NCBI GenBank assembly: GCA_017525525.1
Contig: JAFXSQ010000058.1
Location: 1 to 46,303 of the forward strand
Direction: 5' to 3'
DNA: 46,303 nucleotides
DNA from: Lachnospiraceae bacterium
GTDB taxonomy: Bacteria > Bacillota > Clostridia > Lachnospirales > Lachnospiraceae
Position numbers and translations under genes: made by a program. Positions within the stretch are counted from its first letter, which is position 1. Every line of letters begins with the position of its first letter. Shown piece after piece: positions 14,348-22,038 of the stretch. Under the pieces are notes generated by a model. The model worked only from the letters and a program-made list of their open reading frames with translations, had not been told where the DNA came from and did no database searches.

Positions 14348-16291
14348 TTACATACCCATGAGCTGGCTTATATAGCTCTGCTGCTCCTGAAGCTTTGCCA
14401 TAGCAGTCTCCATAGCACCGAACTGCTTATAGTACTTGTCTTCCATCTTTTGCAGCTTCTCAGCCCACTTGTCAAGCTCATCATCCTTATCCTCTATCTC
14501 GTCCTTAAGGCTGATGTCATTGTAGAAAGTAAGGGAGCTGCTGCTCTCCGTCTTCTTCATAGCTGTCTGCAGACGGTCATACATCTGGAATGCAATTCCC
14601 GGCTTATCCTTGGTTCCCGCAAGTGCCTGGGCGAACACGCTCGCATCATCCGCCAAAGCGGCTTTAAGCTTGTTCTCCTGAGCAGAGTAAAGAGGATCGT
14701 CCTCATCACCCAGGATGTGAAGCTTACCCTTCTCGGAATAATCTCCTGTCACTATGCCAAGTGAAGCAAGTGAAACCGTCTTTGTATTTCCGTCCTTATC
14801 GGTAACCTCTATACCCTTGTTAAGGATGGTTCTCATGCTTGAGAGAAGATTGCCGATAGTGCTGTCTCTTCTTAAGAGACCAACCTTTGCTTTCTCTTCC
14901 CACTTCTCTATCTGGTCGTCCGAAAGAGCATTCCTCTCGTCATCCGTCAGAGGATCGTAGCCCTCATTGGTCTCGTTATAGAGCTTGTTCATCTTGTCGA
15001 TGAGCTCATTGTACTTGTTTACAAAATTCTTTATGCTCTTGTAGGCACTGTCCACATCTGCCGATACATCTACCTGGATTGGCGAATCTTCAGTGAACTC
15101 ACCCGATGTCTTGTCATACTTTCCTGTAACTGATTTAGCGGTGATTGAAAGGCCGTTTATATCAAATGTATTGCTTGAGCCCTTATATTCCACACCGTTA
15201 TAATCAATTATCGCATCCTGTGCGTCTATCTTTTTTGCGCCGTTGTTCTTGTCGAGTCCCAAAGCATCGAGCGCACCCGCATTACCGCTCTTTACAGTGA
15301 TATCAAAATCATTTTCACTTCCGGTACCTGATGCGTTGACATAGAACCTTCCGCGTGCTTCGTCATAGTTGGCATTTACGCCCTTCTTTGAAAGCTCGCT
15401 CGCAAAGGATGAAAGTGTCATGCCTTCGTCAACCACAAGATCCTTGCCGTTTACCGAGAAAGTGGTTCCCACGCTTATACCAAGGTCGGAAAGCTTTGTC
15501 TTTCCTGTAATGTCTGAAGCGCCAAAGGTTTTCGGCACTGTAGTCGCACTGTCGGACACAAGCTTCATGCCGTCTGTGTTGCCGTCCTCGCCCTTCTTGT
15601 AGTCTATCTCTCCGCTTACGCCAAAGGAGCTTGCCGCGTCTATAGTATACTTGTGTCCGGTAGTTTCTCCGGCCTCATTTGTTTTCGCCGAACCGTTGGC
15701 AAATGTAATCTTGCCGTCCACGAAATTGGCCGAAAGACTCTCCACACCAAACTTTTCCTGCATCTTGGCATTCAGGTCAGCAAGTGACTCTATGCCGTCC
15801 TGTCCGAGCACAAAGCTCTCGCTCTGTCCATCGTCCGAAGTCACTGTGATAGACTTGCCTATCAGGTTCTCTGAGCCTGTCATGTCAGAGAACTTTGTAT
15901 TGACGTTCGCGTTCTCCTGTGTTGTGTAGGTTGCGCTGCTGTCCTTGATGTTCTTTCCGGTAAGATAAGCCGACGAAGCAAGCTGCTTTACGGATACGGA
16001 ATGTGTACCGTTAGCCGCACCGGCTGTTGCTTTCACGCTCACCTTGGTGCTGTCACTCACTGTGGCAGCCTTGCCCTTGAAGGTGCTGTTGGTCTTCATT
16101 GCCGAAAGCTCTGTCTTGTAGAAATCATACAACTGGGTGTTTAAGCCCTGCCATGCTTCCTTCTTCCACTCGAGCTTCTGCTTATCCTGCTTGACCTTGT
16201 CAACCTTCGAGGAGCTTGCCTTAACAAGTTCCTTAACCATGCTCTCGGTATCCATACCCGAGATAAGTCCGGTCATTCTTATTCCGCCCAT
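14348..16291 (-). CDS. fliD: Flagellar cap protein FliD (HAP2)
   Basis: 647 aa. It forms the filament cap and folds exported flagellin into place. The N-terminus reads RMTGLISGMDTESMVKELVK, the classic FliD start, and is followed by the KVDKVKQDKQKLEWKKEAW helix (FliD_N, residues ~8-105). The central part (~110-390) is Thr/Ser/Gly-rich, variable and surface-exposed. The C-terminal FliD_C domain includes a helix with KFVNKYNELIDKMNKLYN-like spacing and ends in the KYYKQFGAMETAMAKLQEQQ coiled coil plus SYISQLMGM. It is longer than many FliDs because of the enlarged central domain. It sits between flaG and fliS, 34 bp after the flaG stop. Confidence 0.95.
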   Translation of the reverse strand: MGGIRMTGLISGMDTESMVKELVKASSSKVDKVKQDKQKLEWKKEAWQGLNTQLYDFYKTELSAMKTNSTFKGKAATVSDSTKVSVKATAGAANGTHSVSVKQLASSAYLTGKNIKDSSATYTTQENANVNTKFSDMTGSENLIGKSITVTSDDGQSESFVLGQDGIESLADLNAKMQEKFGVESLSANFVDGKITFANGSAKTNEAGETTGHKYTIDAASSFGVSGEIDYKKGEDGNTDGMKLVSDSATTVPKTFGASDITGKTKLSDLGISVGTTFSVNGKDLVVDEGMTLSSFASELSKKGVNANYDEARGRFYVNASGTGSENDFDITVKSGNAGALDALGLDKNNGAKKIDAQDAIIDYNGVEYKGSSNTFDINGLSITAKSVTGKYDKTSGEFTEDSPIQVDVSADVDSAYKSIKNFVNKYNELIDKMNKLYNETNEGYDPLTDDERNALSDDQIEKWEEKAKVGLLRRDSTIGNLLSSMRTILNKGIEVTDKDGNTKTVSLASLGIVTGDYSEKGKLHILGDEDDPLYSAQENKLKAALADDASVFAQALAGTKDKPGIAFQMYDRLQTAMKKTESSSSLTFYNDISLKDEIEDKDDELDKWAEKLQKMEDKYYKQFGAMETAMAKLQEQQSYISQLMGM

Positions 16292-16325
16292 GTGATCATC
16301 TCCTTTCTTTCATGCTTAGAGCCGC

Positions 16326-16811
16326 TTAGCGCTTCTCATCCACAAGGAGACCGGCCATCTCCCATGCTTTCGCAAGCATGTCAAGGGCCTTTTCCGGCGG
16401 AATCTCCCGGATAACCTCATCAGTATCAGCGTTCTTTACCGTAATGGATATGCGGTTGGTATCGTCGTGATACTTAAAGCTGCAGGCTGTGTGATGAAGC
16501 GGATTGGCTTGCTTGATCTTCTTATTGATATCGTCCACGGCTTCCTTGACCTTGTCAGGGGAAACCTCCTTATCAGACTGAACCTCGCCCCACTTCTCAC
16601 TTTTACTGTTCTTGTCATCCTTACTGTTCTTGTTGTCGGTACTGCCCTTGTCGGCTACAGGCTTAATGGTATCAACCGACAGCGAACTGCTGCCTGCCGT
16701 CTCCTGTGCCGAGGAACTGATCTGGATGTCAGTTGTCTGCTGCTTTGGCTGTGGCTTTACTGTAGTTGCTACATTTATAGCTCCTACTCCACCGATTCCA
16801 TCTAATGCCAT
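16326..16811 (-). CDS. flaG: FlaG-family flagellar protein
   Basis: 161 aa. A low-complexity N-terminal half (Ser/Thr/Lys/Asp-rich, residues ~30-85) precedes the FlaG domain (residues ~88-161): VDDINKKIKQANPLHHTACS, then FKYHDDTNRISITVKNADTDE and VIREIPPEKALDMLAK, which are the family's most conserved features. FlaG proteins affect filament length by an uncertain mechanism and are normally encoded directly before fliD, as here. The ribosome site GGAGGTG precedes ATG 16811, and a probable sigma-28 promoter lies ~125 bp upstream. Confidence 0.9.
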   Translation of the reverse strand: MALDGIGGVGAINVATTVKPQPKQQTTDIQISSSAQETAGSSSLSVDTIKPVADKGSTDNKNSKDDKNSKSEKWGEVQSDKEVSPDKVKEAVDDINKKIKQANPLHHTACSFKYHDDTNRISITVKNADTDEVIREIPPEKALDMLAKAWEMAGLLVDEKR

Positions 16812-16936
16812 AATAATTCACCTCCGTGTGATCTCAGCGTGCATGCCTCCATGCGCACATAAACCGTTTACAAGTAAGCTTCATGTTTGACACATGCCTG
16901 CCGCGATCAGTTATAAAGATTGTCTCCTCATTACTG

Positions 16937-16964
16937 ATATCGACAGTTATATACAATAACTTTA
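16937..16964 (-). promoter_or_regulatory. Probable sigma-28 promoter of flaG-fliD-fliS
   Basis: On the minus strand TAAAGTTA (16957-16964) is a near-perfect -35 for the motility sigma factor. It is followed after 12 bp by GTCGATAT (16937-16944), six of eight matches to GCCGATAA; the spacer is one base longer than ideal. Confidence 0.55.
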
Positions 16965-16970
16965 CAATAG

Positions 16971-17015
16971 AACAGCCGAAAAGTCAAGTATTTGCTTGTA
17001 CTTTTCGGCTGTTTT
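16971..17015. terminator. Hairpin terminator after csrA
   Basis: A 14-bp perfect stem AACAGCCGAAAAGT (16971-16984) / ACTTTTCGGCTGTT (17000-17013), extended by CAAG/CTTG around the loop. The T tract is on the plus strand, but the structure also lies right after the csrA transcript and before the flaG promoter, so it separates the two flagellar units. Confidence 0.65.
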
Positions 17016-17016
17016 T

Positions 17017-17107
17017 AAGATTCTTCGCTTCCTGTCGCTTCGCAAGCCCTCGCCGGGCCGGCATCATACCGCTTTGCGGTACGATCAGCGTCGCTCAGAA
17101 TGACACC
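17017..17107. repeat. Mosaic of dispersed palindromic repeats
   Basis: Begins AAGATTCTTCGCTTCCTGTC and ends GCTCAGAATGACA. In between is a GGCCGGCATCATACCGC...GCGGTACGATCAGCGTC hairpin block that recurs almost unchanged at 21714-21750. This fills most of the csrA-flaG gap. Confidence 0.65.
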
Positions 17108-17151
17108 CGGTCTTGCCTGGAATGACACTAAACGTTTTGTGAATAATACTG

Positions 17152-17367
17152 TTACAATAATTTCTTTAAGCTCTCAACATCAAGATTGTTAACCGCCTCA
17201 CGGTTGGCATCCTGAATCTCTTTATAGATTTCCTTCCTGTACACGGGGACGGTCTTCGGAGCGGCTATGCCGATCTTCACCTGGTCACCCTTTACCTCAA
17301 GGATGGTTATCTCAACGTCCGAGCCTATCATAATGGACTCGCCATGTTTTCTGGATAATGCAAGCAT
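17152..17367 (-). CDS. csrA: Carbon storage regulator CsrA
   Basis: 71 aa, normal length. RNA-binding translational regulator that recognises GGA in hairpin loops and blocks ribosome access. The protein starts [15 protein letters not shown] and contains the [22 protein letters not shown] core, including the conserved Arg-Lys-Glu-Ile-Tyr element that contacts RNA. Its ATG overlaps the fliW stop by one base (TAATG), so the two are translationally coupled. In Firmicutes FliW binds CsrA and flagellin alternately, letting flagellin control its own translation. The flagellin leader at 8957-8992 carries the expected target sites. Confidence 0.97.
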   Translation of the reverse strand: MLALSRKHGESIMIGSDVEITILEVKGDQVKIGIAAPKTVPVYRKEIYKEIQDANREAVNNLDVESLKKLL

Positions 17368-17846
17368 TAATTCTTATCCTCTACTTTCTCCTCAAGTTTC
17401 TTTAATGCCTCATATACCTCATATACATTATACTTGATCTGGTAATCATCATTCTCGACGATAACCTGCATAGCCTGACGATTCTTGGTGTTGATGATAA
17501 TAGGCGCCTTGAGGTTCGCTGTCATCTTAGTCAGGTCTGTAGGTATGGACATGGTTACGAATATCAGAAGATCCTCATCCGCGGGATCGCCGATCCTCTT
17601 GGTGAGCTCATCTTCTATGATCGGGCTGTAATCAACCTTGATATCTGCAGGATTGATAACCGGAAGCGCCATAAGGGGCTCCTCCATGGACTGAAGCCAA
17701 CTGATCGAAGAACGCTCTTCTTTACCTACATCAAAGATCAACGCGAACTTCTTTAAGTTCTCGAATCCGATTATACCCATGGGAAACTCGATAATCTTCT
17801 CATCTTCAATGTCAATCTTACCGAAATACTTAGTTTCTGCTAACAT
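17367..17846 (-). CDS. fliW: Flagellar assembly factor FliW
   Basis: 159 aa, start at ATG 17846 with GGGAGGG just upstream; the frame is open to 17921 but that part is leader with a hairpin. FliW antagonises CsrA allosterically and is released from flagellin when filament assembly proceeds. The pattern [20 protein letters not shown] is followed by [13 protein letters not shown] and [15 protein letters not shown], and the C-terminal block [18 protein letters not shown] is diagnostic of the family. It is coupled to csrA. It has its own housekeeping-type promoter inside the end of flgL, so the regulator pair can be made independently of sigma-28. Confidence 0.95.
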   Translation of the reverse strand: MLAETKYFGKIDIEDEKIIEFPMGIIGFENLKKFALIFDVGKEERSSISWLQSMEEPLMALPVINPADIKVDYSPIIEDELTKRIGDPADEDLLIFVTMSIPTDLTKMTANLKAPIIINTKNRQAMQVIVENDDYQIKYNVYEVYEALKKLEEKVEDKN

Positions 17847-17921
17847 ATGTACCCTCCCAATCCGCACGGGTTTTAAGTATCCGCCCAAAACTTCACCGTG
17901 CATATATTTTTTTACACACAT

Positions 17922-17948
17922 ACCGCTTGCCTTCTCAATCCAAGCGGT
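17922..17948 (-). other. Hairpin in the fliW-csrA leader
   Basis: Perfect 8-bp stem ACCGCTTG (17922-17929) / CAAGCGGT (17941-17948) in the ~120-nt leader of fliW. Its role is unknown; it could stabilise the message. Confidence 0.45.
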
Positions 17949-17972
17949 CGCGCATCAACCTGTAACACAAGT

Positions 17973-18001
17973 ATTGTAGCACTTTTCTTATATATAATCA
18001 A
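17973..18001 (-). promoter_or_regulatory. Housekeeping (sigma-A type) promoter of fliW-csrA
   Basis: On the minus strand TTGATT (17996-18001), a 17-bp spacer and TACAAT (17973-17978). The -35 box overlaps the last codons of flgL. It is unlike the sigma-28 boxes before flgM, flaG and flagellin. Confidence 0.6.
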
Positions 18002-19571
18002 GCAAAGTCTTATCAATTATGCTTCCGGTTGCGGCCAAGGCTGCGTTAAAAGCAAGGTTAGCCTCGTTTAAGTTGGTTATGGCCACATCAGACTCCACAT
18101 CCTCATTCTGTGACTTAAGCTCCTTAAAGGAAGCAAGCTGTTCCCTAACCCTTGTTTCTATCATCTCAAGCTTGGTCATGCGGCTTCCTACATCGGACTG
18201 CATGGCAGATACCTCATCCAGGTACCTCTGGAAATTCGCTATGTTAGCAGAGAAGGTCTTCTGCATATTCTCCTTCTTTACAGCAACCTCAACATCTATA
18301 TCCGAAAGCATCTCATTGATCATCTTTACCGCATTCTCGTTATCGGTATACTGATCATCCGAAAGCATGGCCTTAATCTTCTTCTGAGTGCTTTCGGCAT
18401 CCTGAAGATCCTTCAAAGCGTATATCAGATCATTGATATCATTTGCCGTCTCGGAATTGATTATCTCGCGTCCCTCGGTATTGACCTTTATGCTCTGGCT
18501 GAAGTTAACCTCGTAGTAAATCTCCTGGCCACCCTCAGGCTGCTCGTAATCTACTACCTTCCTGCTTCCGTCGGTCTGTGTCTTGTACTGAGTACAATCA
18601 AAGTAGTGTTCCGGCCTTAAGTCACCTGGTTCAAAATTATTCTTCGCGTAGGTAACCTCTATATTGGCAGCGGTTTTAAGAATATTATACACATCCTCGT
18701 TGAAGATAACCTCTCCGGTTTCCTTGATAACCTGTATCTTTCCGTCTGACACATCATAATACTGCTCCACATCCGCCGGGTCAGTCGACTTCAAAACTTT
18801 CGGCGGAAGATATGCTGACAGGTTGATTGGATTGCCACTTTCGTCATAAGCCTTTATATCAAAAAGCCCCGTAGCATCATTGGTTCCGTCGCCGTCGGTA
18901 TCCACCTCATCGTCTATACCCTCGTAAGCGACATTCAATCTGTAAACCATCTCTTTATTAATCTTCTTGTACGAAGCAGATGAACCACCGCCTGCAACAG
19001 CTTCACTTATATAATCATCCGCCTTGTCGTAATCAAGTCCGTTCAATACCACGTTCTTGGTATCAAGCTCCTTCGGGTCGATTTTCTGCTTGATTATATA
19101 AGAATACACATCCGTTTTTTCTGTCTCGGTATAGGCAAGTGATCTGTCGGTCTTATACCCCGAGAATATGTACCTTCCGGCATAAGTCGAGTTACCCTCG
19201 CTGGCAAGCATATCCTGGAACTGCCTCAATGTGTCGATAATCGCAGCCCTGTCATCTGTGTTAAAGGAATCTGTCGAGCCCTGAACGCAATACTCATATA
19301 TCTGTGTTAGCCTGCTGGTTATATTATCTAATGAAGTAGACGTTATATTATACCACGAAGTCGCATCCGGGATATTCTTCTCCTTGTACTGTGTGAGCTG
19401 GTTAACCGTGGTTCTAAGCTTTAAAGCTCTGACCGCGATAACAGGATCTTCAGACGCCTGCTGAATCTTCTTGCCGCTGGTCATCTGCTTTGTCTTCTCA
19501 TCCACACGCTCCATGGATTTCTGCATATTTCTGAGGGCATTGCCCGATACCATCTGGTTTGTAATTCGCAT
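17988..19571 (-). CDS. flgL: Flagellar hook-filament junction protein FlgL (HAP3)
   Basis: 527 aa. It is the second junction protein between hook and filament. The N-terminus RITNQMVSGNALRNMQKSME is followed by TSGKKIQQASEDPVIAVRALKLR, a flagellin-like helix. The C-terminus includes NLNEANLAFNAALAATGSIIDKTLLDYI, the FlgL/flagellin-type C-terminal helix. It is much longer than common FlgL proteins (~300 aa). The extra mass is in residues ~180-390, which are Asp/Glu/Tyr-rich and likely an added surface domain. Ribosome site AGGAGG, ATG 19571. It is downstream of the two flgK genes and upstream of fliW. Confidence 0.92.
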   Translation of the reverse strand: MRITNQMVSGNALRNMQKSMERVDEKTKQMTSGKKIQQASEDPVIAVRALKLRTTVNQLTQYKEKNIPDATSWYNITSTSLDNITSRLTQIYEYCVQGSTDSFNTDDRAAIIDTLRQFQDMLASEGNSTYAGRYIFSGYKTDRSLAYTETEKTDVYSYIIKQKIDPKELDTKNVVLNGLDYDKADDYISEAVAGGGSSASYKKINKEMVYRLNVAYEGIDDEVDTDGDGTNDATGLFDIKAYDESGNPINLSAYLPPKVLKSTDPADVEQYYDVSDGKIQVIKETGEVIFNEDVYNILKTAANIEVTYAKNNFEPGDLRPEHYFDCTQYKTQTDGSRKVVDYEQPEGGQEIYYEVNFSQSIKVNTEGREIINSETANDINDLIYALKDLQDAESTQKKIKAMLSDDQYTDNENAVKMINEMLSDIDVEVAVKKENMQKTFSANIANFQRYLDEVSAMQSDVGSRMTKLEMIETRVREQLASFKELKSQNEDVESDVAITNLNEANLAFNAALAATGSIIDKTLLDYI

Positions 19572-19593
19572 ATTATGTACCTCCTGTTTAAGA

Positions 19594-19628
19594 AAGATTC
19601 TTCGTCGCTTCGCTCCTCAGAATGACAC
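19594..19628. repeat. Dispersed intergenic palindromic repeat
   Basis: AAGATTCTTCGTCGCTTCGC then TCCTCAGAATGACACCA: a minimal copy of the family, between flgK and flgL. Confidence 0.65.
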
Positions 19629-19663
19629 CACACGTTTGCCCTCCTGAACGCAGATAATAATCT

Positions 19664-21610
19664 TTATACTCCCGTCTGGTTGATCAGCTTGTCGTAGACC
19701 TCGTTCAATACCGAGATAACCTTCGAAGAAAGGTCGTACAGATTCTGGAACTTCACAAGGTCCGCGCCTTCTTCGTTCTGATCTACGCCCGATACGGACT
19801 TTCTCTGATTATCTATCGCATACCTTATATCATCCTGGTTCTTCGTGAACACCTTCATCTTCGCGATGTCCACCGCCATATTCGTTGTGATTGCCTGCAT
19901 GTACTGCGACAGAGCACCCTGCTCGAACATGCCCGTATCCTTCATGCCGAATACTATTCCCTCAAGAACCGGAGTATGTTCTATGTTGCCCTGGTTTATA
20001 TCGTCCTCATAGGAGGTTACCACCTTCGAAGGATCGGTCTTCCACGCGTTGTTAAGCTCCCAGTTAAGGCCTGTGAGCCTGTAATAGCTCTGGTCACTGG
20101 ACTTTAAGGTAAGTCCGGTTGTTCCCTTCTTCGCTTCCTCCATAACCTTTACGCTGTCCTTTAGGACAAAGTCCGTACCCGGAACCATCTCCGCAGTGAA
20201 CATATCCAAGCCGTCATCGCCGTTCTCGTCTACTGCCTTAACCCTGGTTCCGTCATCTAAAACTTCGTCCCTTGTAGTAAGGTTATTCATGTACATCGAG
20301 AAGGTTCTTACCATCTCAACAAGTCTGGTCTGATAGTACGGCACGCCCTTAACAGAGTTCTGTGAGCCCATAACCGCCGTATGTCCCAAAAGACCGCTGT
20401 CAGGGAAGAGTGCCGGAACCTCAACTCTCCTCTCATTGTACATGGTCATGTTGTTGAATCTGAAATTATTAAGCTTTCCTTCGGAGTCGTACTCAGCTTC
20501 CCAGCCGTCGTACATATACTCTCTTCCGTTCAGGGTTATCGTTCCCTGTGCTGCTATGTTAAGTGTTCTTACATCAATTGACTTGTCAAGCTTGACCACA
20601 ACAGAAGCCGGAGCATCCGGATCATCAGGATCAGGAACCTCTACTATCTCACCTTCGAAGCCCTCGGCGTTGTTGCCGTCTCTTACATTGATAAGTCCGG
20701 CAAGCTTGCCCTTGGTCTCAACCGACACGAATTTCGCGCCCGGCGTGCCGTCCGAATTAGCCCAGAACACATCAACCAGACCTTCGGCATCCGTTTCATT
20801 TACCTTCTGGCCACGCGGCGCAACCATAAGCTCGTTGTAGGTCATGTCATCGGCAAGGATATGTCCACCTATTCTGACCGTAAGTGATTTCGCATGTGAT
20901 TCAACCTGATCCACACCCACGCCGAACATGATATTCTGCTCGACTACATCCACCTCCGCGTACTGCGAAAGCTGGTCTATACACAGATTTCTCTGGTCTC
21001 TCAAGTCGTTGGCATTGCTGCCCTTGAGCTCTATGCTAATAATCTGCTGAGAGAGCTCGTATATCTGCTTTGCCAGAGAGTTAATCTCGGATACCGCAAG
21101 CTCAACCTCATCGTTGATGGTCTTCTGGGTACTCTGGAAATTCGCCGACATCTCGTTGATCATATCCGTAAATGAATCGGCTGTCAGAGTATATGAAATC
21201 CTTGTGGTATAATCTCCCGGATTGTCCGCCAGGTCCTGAAGTGCATCGGACATCTTGGATATCCATGTGGTATAGCCCGAATCACCGGACATCTCGTTCA
21301 TATAGGTCTGCAGCTCATTTAAGTAGCTATCCTGGATGCCATACTTGTTGTACTTCGTGTTCGCATCCCAGTACTTGACATCATAGTAGCTGTTCCTCTG
21401 CTGCTCAATATCCTTGCTGGCCACACCGGTGCCCATCATACCGTAACGCGCGGATATGTCGAGCGGACTTGCGGCGCTGCCGTTTACCTTCTGTCTGGAG
21501 TAGCCTTCCGTGTCACTGTTAGATATGTTGTGTGAGGTCGTATTCAACGCATTCTGAAAATAATTTAAACCCGAAAGTCCTGTATTGAGTCCTAAAAATG
21601 TTGACGGCAT
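19664..21610 (-). CDS. flgK: Flagellar hook-associated protein FlgK (HAP1), copy A
   Basis: 648 aa, ATG 21610 with GGAGGTG upstream. FlgK joins the hook to FlgL and the filament. The N-terminal rod/hook signature is clear: LNTGLSGLNYFQNALNTTSHNISNSDTEGYSRQ. The helical D1 region with SQQIISIELKGSNANDLRDQRN is typical of HAP1. The C-terminus VDQNEEGADLVKFQNLYDLSSKVISVLNEVYDKL matches the D0 partner helix. The middle (~250-560) is variable. It diverges strongly from the second FlgK encoded directly upstream (22039-23958), so the two are old paralogues and not a recent duplication. Confidence 0.93.
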   Translation of the reverse strand: MPSTFLGLNTGLSGLNYFQNALNTTSHNISNSDTEGYSRQKVNGSAASPLDISARYGMMGTGVASKDIEQQRNSYYDVKYWDANTKYNKYGIQDSYLNELQTYMNEMSGDSGYTTWISKMSDALQDLADNPGDYTTRISYTLTADSFTDMINEMSANFQSTQKTINDEVELAVSEINSLAKQIYELSQQIISIELKGSNANDLRDQRNLCIDQLSQYAEVDVVEQNIMFGVGVDQVESHAKSLTVRIGGHILADDMTYNELMVAPRGQKVNETDAEGLVDVFWANSDGTPGAKFVSVETKGKLAGLINVRDGNNAEGFEGEIVEVPDPDDPDAPASVVVKLDKSIDVRTLNIAAQGTITLNGREYMYDGWEAEYDSEGKLNNFRFNNMTMYNERRVEVPALFPDSGLLGHTAVMGSQNSVKGVPYYQTRLVEMVRTFSMYMNNLTTRDEVLDDGTRVKAVDENGDDGLDMFTAEMVPGTDFVLKDSVKVMEEAKKGTTGLTLKSSDQSYYRLTGLNWELNNAWKTDPSKVVTSYEDDINQGNIEHTPVLEGIVFGMKDTGMFEQGALSQYMQAITTNMAVDIAKMKVFTKNQDDIRYAIDNQRKSVSGVDQNEEGADLVKFQNLYDLSSKVISVLNEVYDKLINQTGV

Positions 21611-21627
21611 GTATTCCCACCTCCATG

Positions 21628-21808
21628 TTTAAGATCCTTCCTGTTGCTTCGCAAGCCCTCGCATTTCGTCATAAGGGGTACCGCTTGCGGTGGATTCCTT
21701 ATGACATCGAAGGCCGGCATCATACCGCTTCGCGGTATGATCAGCGTCGTTTCGCGTAAGACACGACACCGCTTGTCTTTCTGAGGGTTCAGCCCGAAGA
21801 ATCTTTTT
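21628..21808. repeat. Mosaic of several palindromic repeats between the two flgK genes
   Basis: Contains, in order, an AAGATCCTTCCTGTTGCTTC unit, an inverted copy of the central hairpin of the 24531/46178 family (about 21668-21705), a block GGCCGGCATCATACCGC...GCGGTATGATCAGCGTC (21714-21750) also present at 17057-17095, and an AGCCCGAAGAATCTTT end. This shows the short repeat units being combined modularly. Confidence 0.65.
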
Positions 21809-21903
21809 CATAATCTACTTTATACTATACTATCTGGAATTTCGTTACTACTTATAGTTTTTATCGGATAATCCGCCGCAAATCTTAACCATAAAACCAC
21901 TAA

Positions 21904-21932
21904 ATCCGGGGAAGATGCAGCCTCCCCCGGAT
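21904..21932 (-). terminator. Hairpin after the second flgK, possible terminator
   Basis: ATCCGGGGA (21904-21912) pairs with TCCCCCGGAT (21923-21932); on the minus strand it is followed by TTAGTGGTTTT. It lies between the two flgK genes and may reduce expression of the distal one. Confidence 0.45.
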
Positions 21933-21939
21933 CAACCGT

Positions 21940-22026
21940 TATGCACACGCCCGCGCAATGAATTCTATCACTTCGTGACCGCGGACGGCGCAACAATCAG
22001 GGTACGACTTCGTCTCCCCCTTCTCG
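21940..22026. repeat. Intergenic repeat, third family, copy 1
   Basis: Starts TATGCACACG with a following AATGAAT and ends CGACTTCGTCTCCCCC...CTCGA, with a CACTTCGTG hairpin inside. It matches 35768-35854 at both ends, with a different middle. Confidence 0.55.
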
Positions 22027-22038
22027 AATACATTTTCA

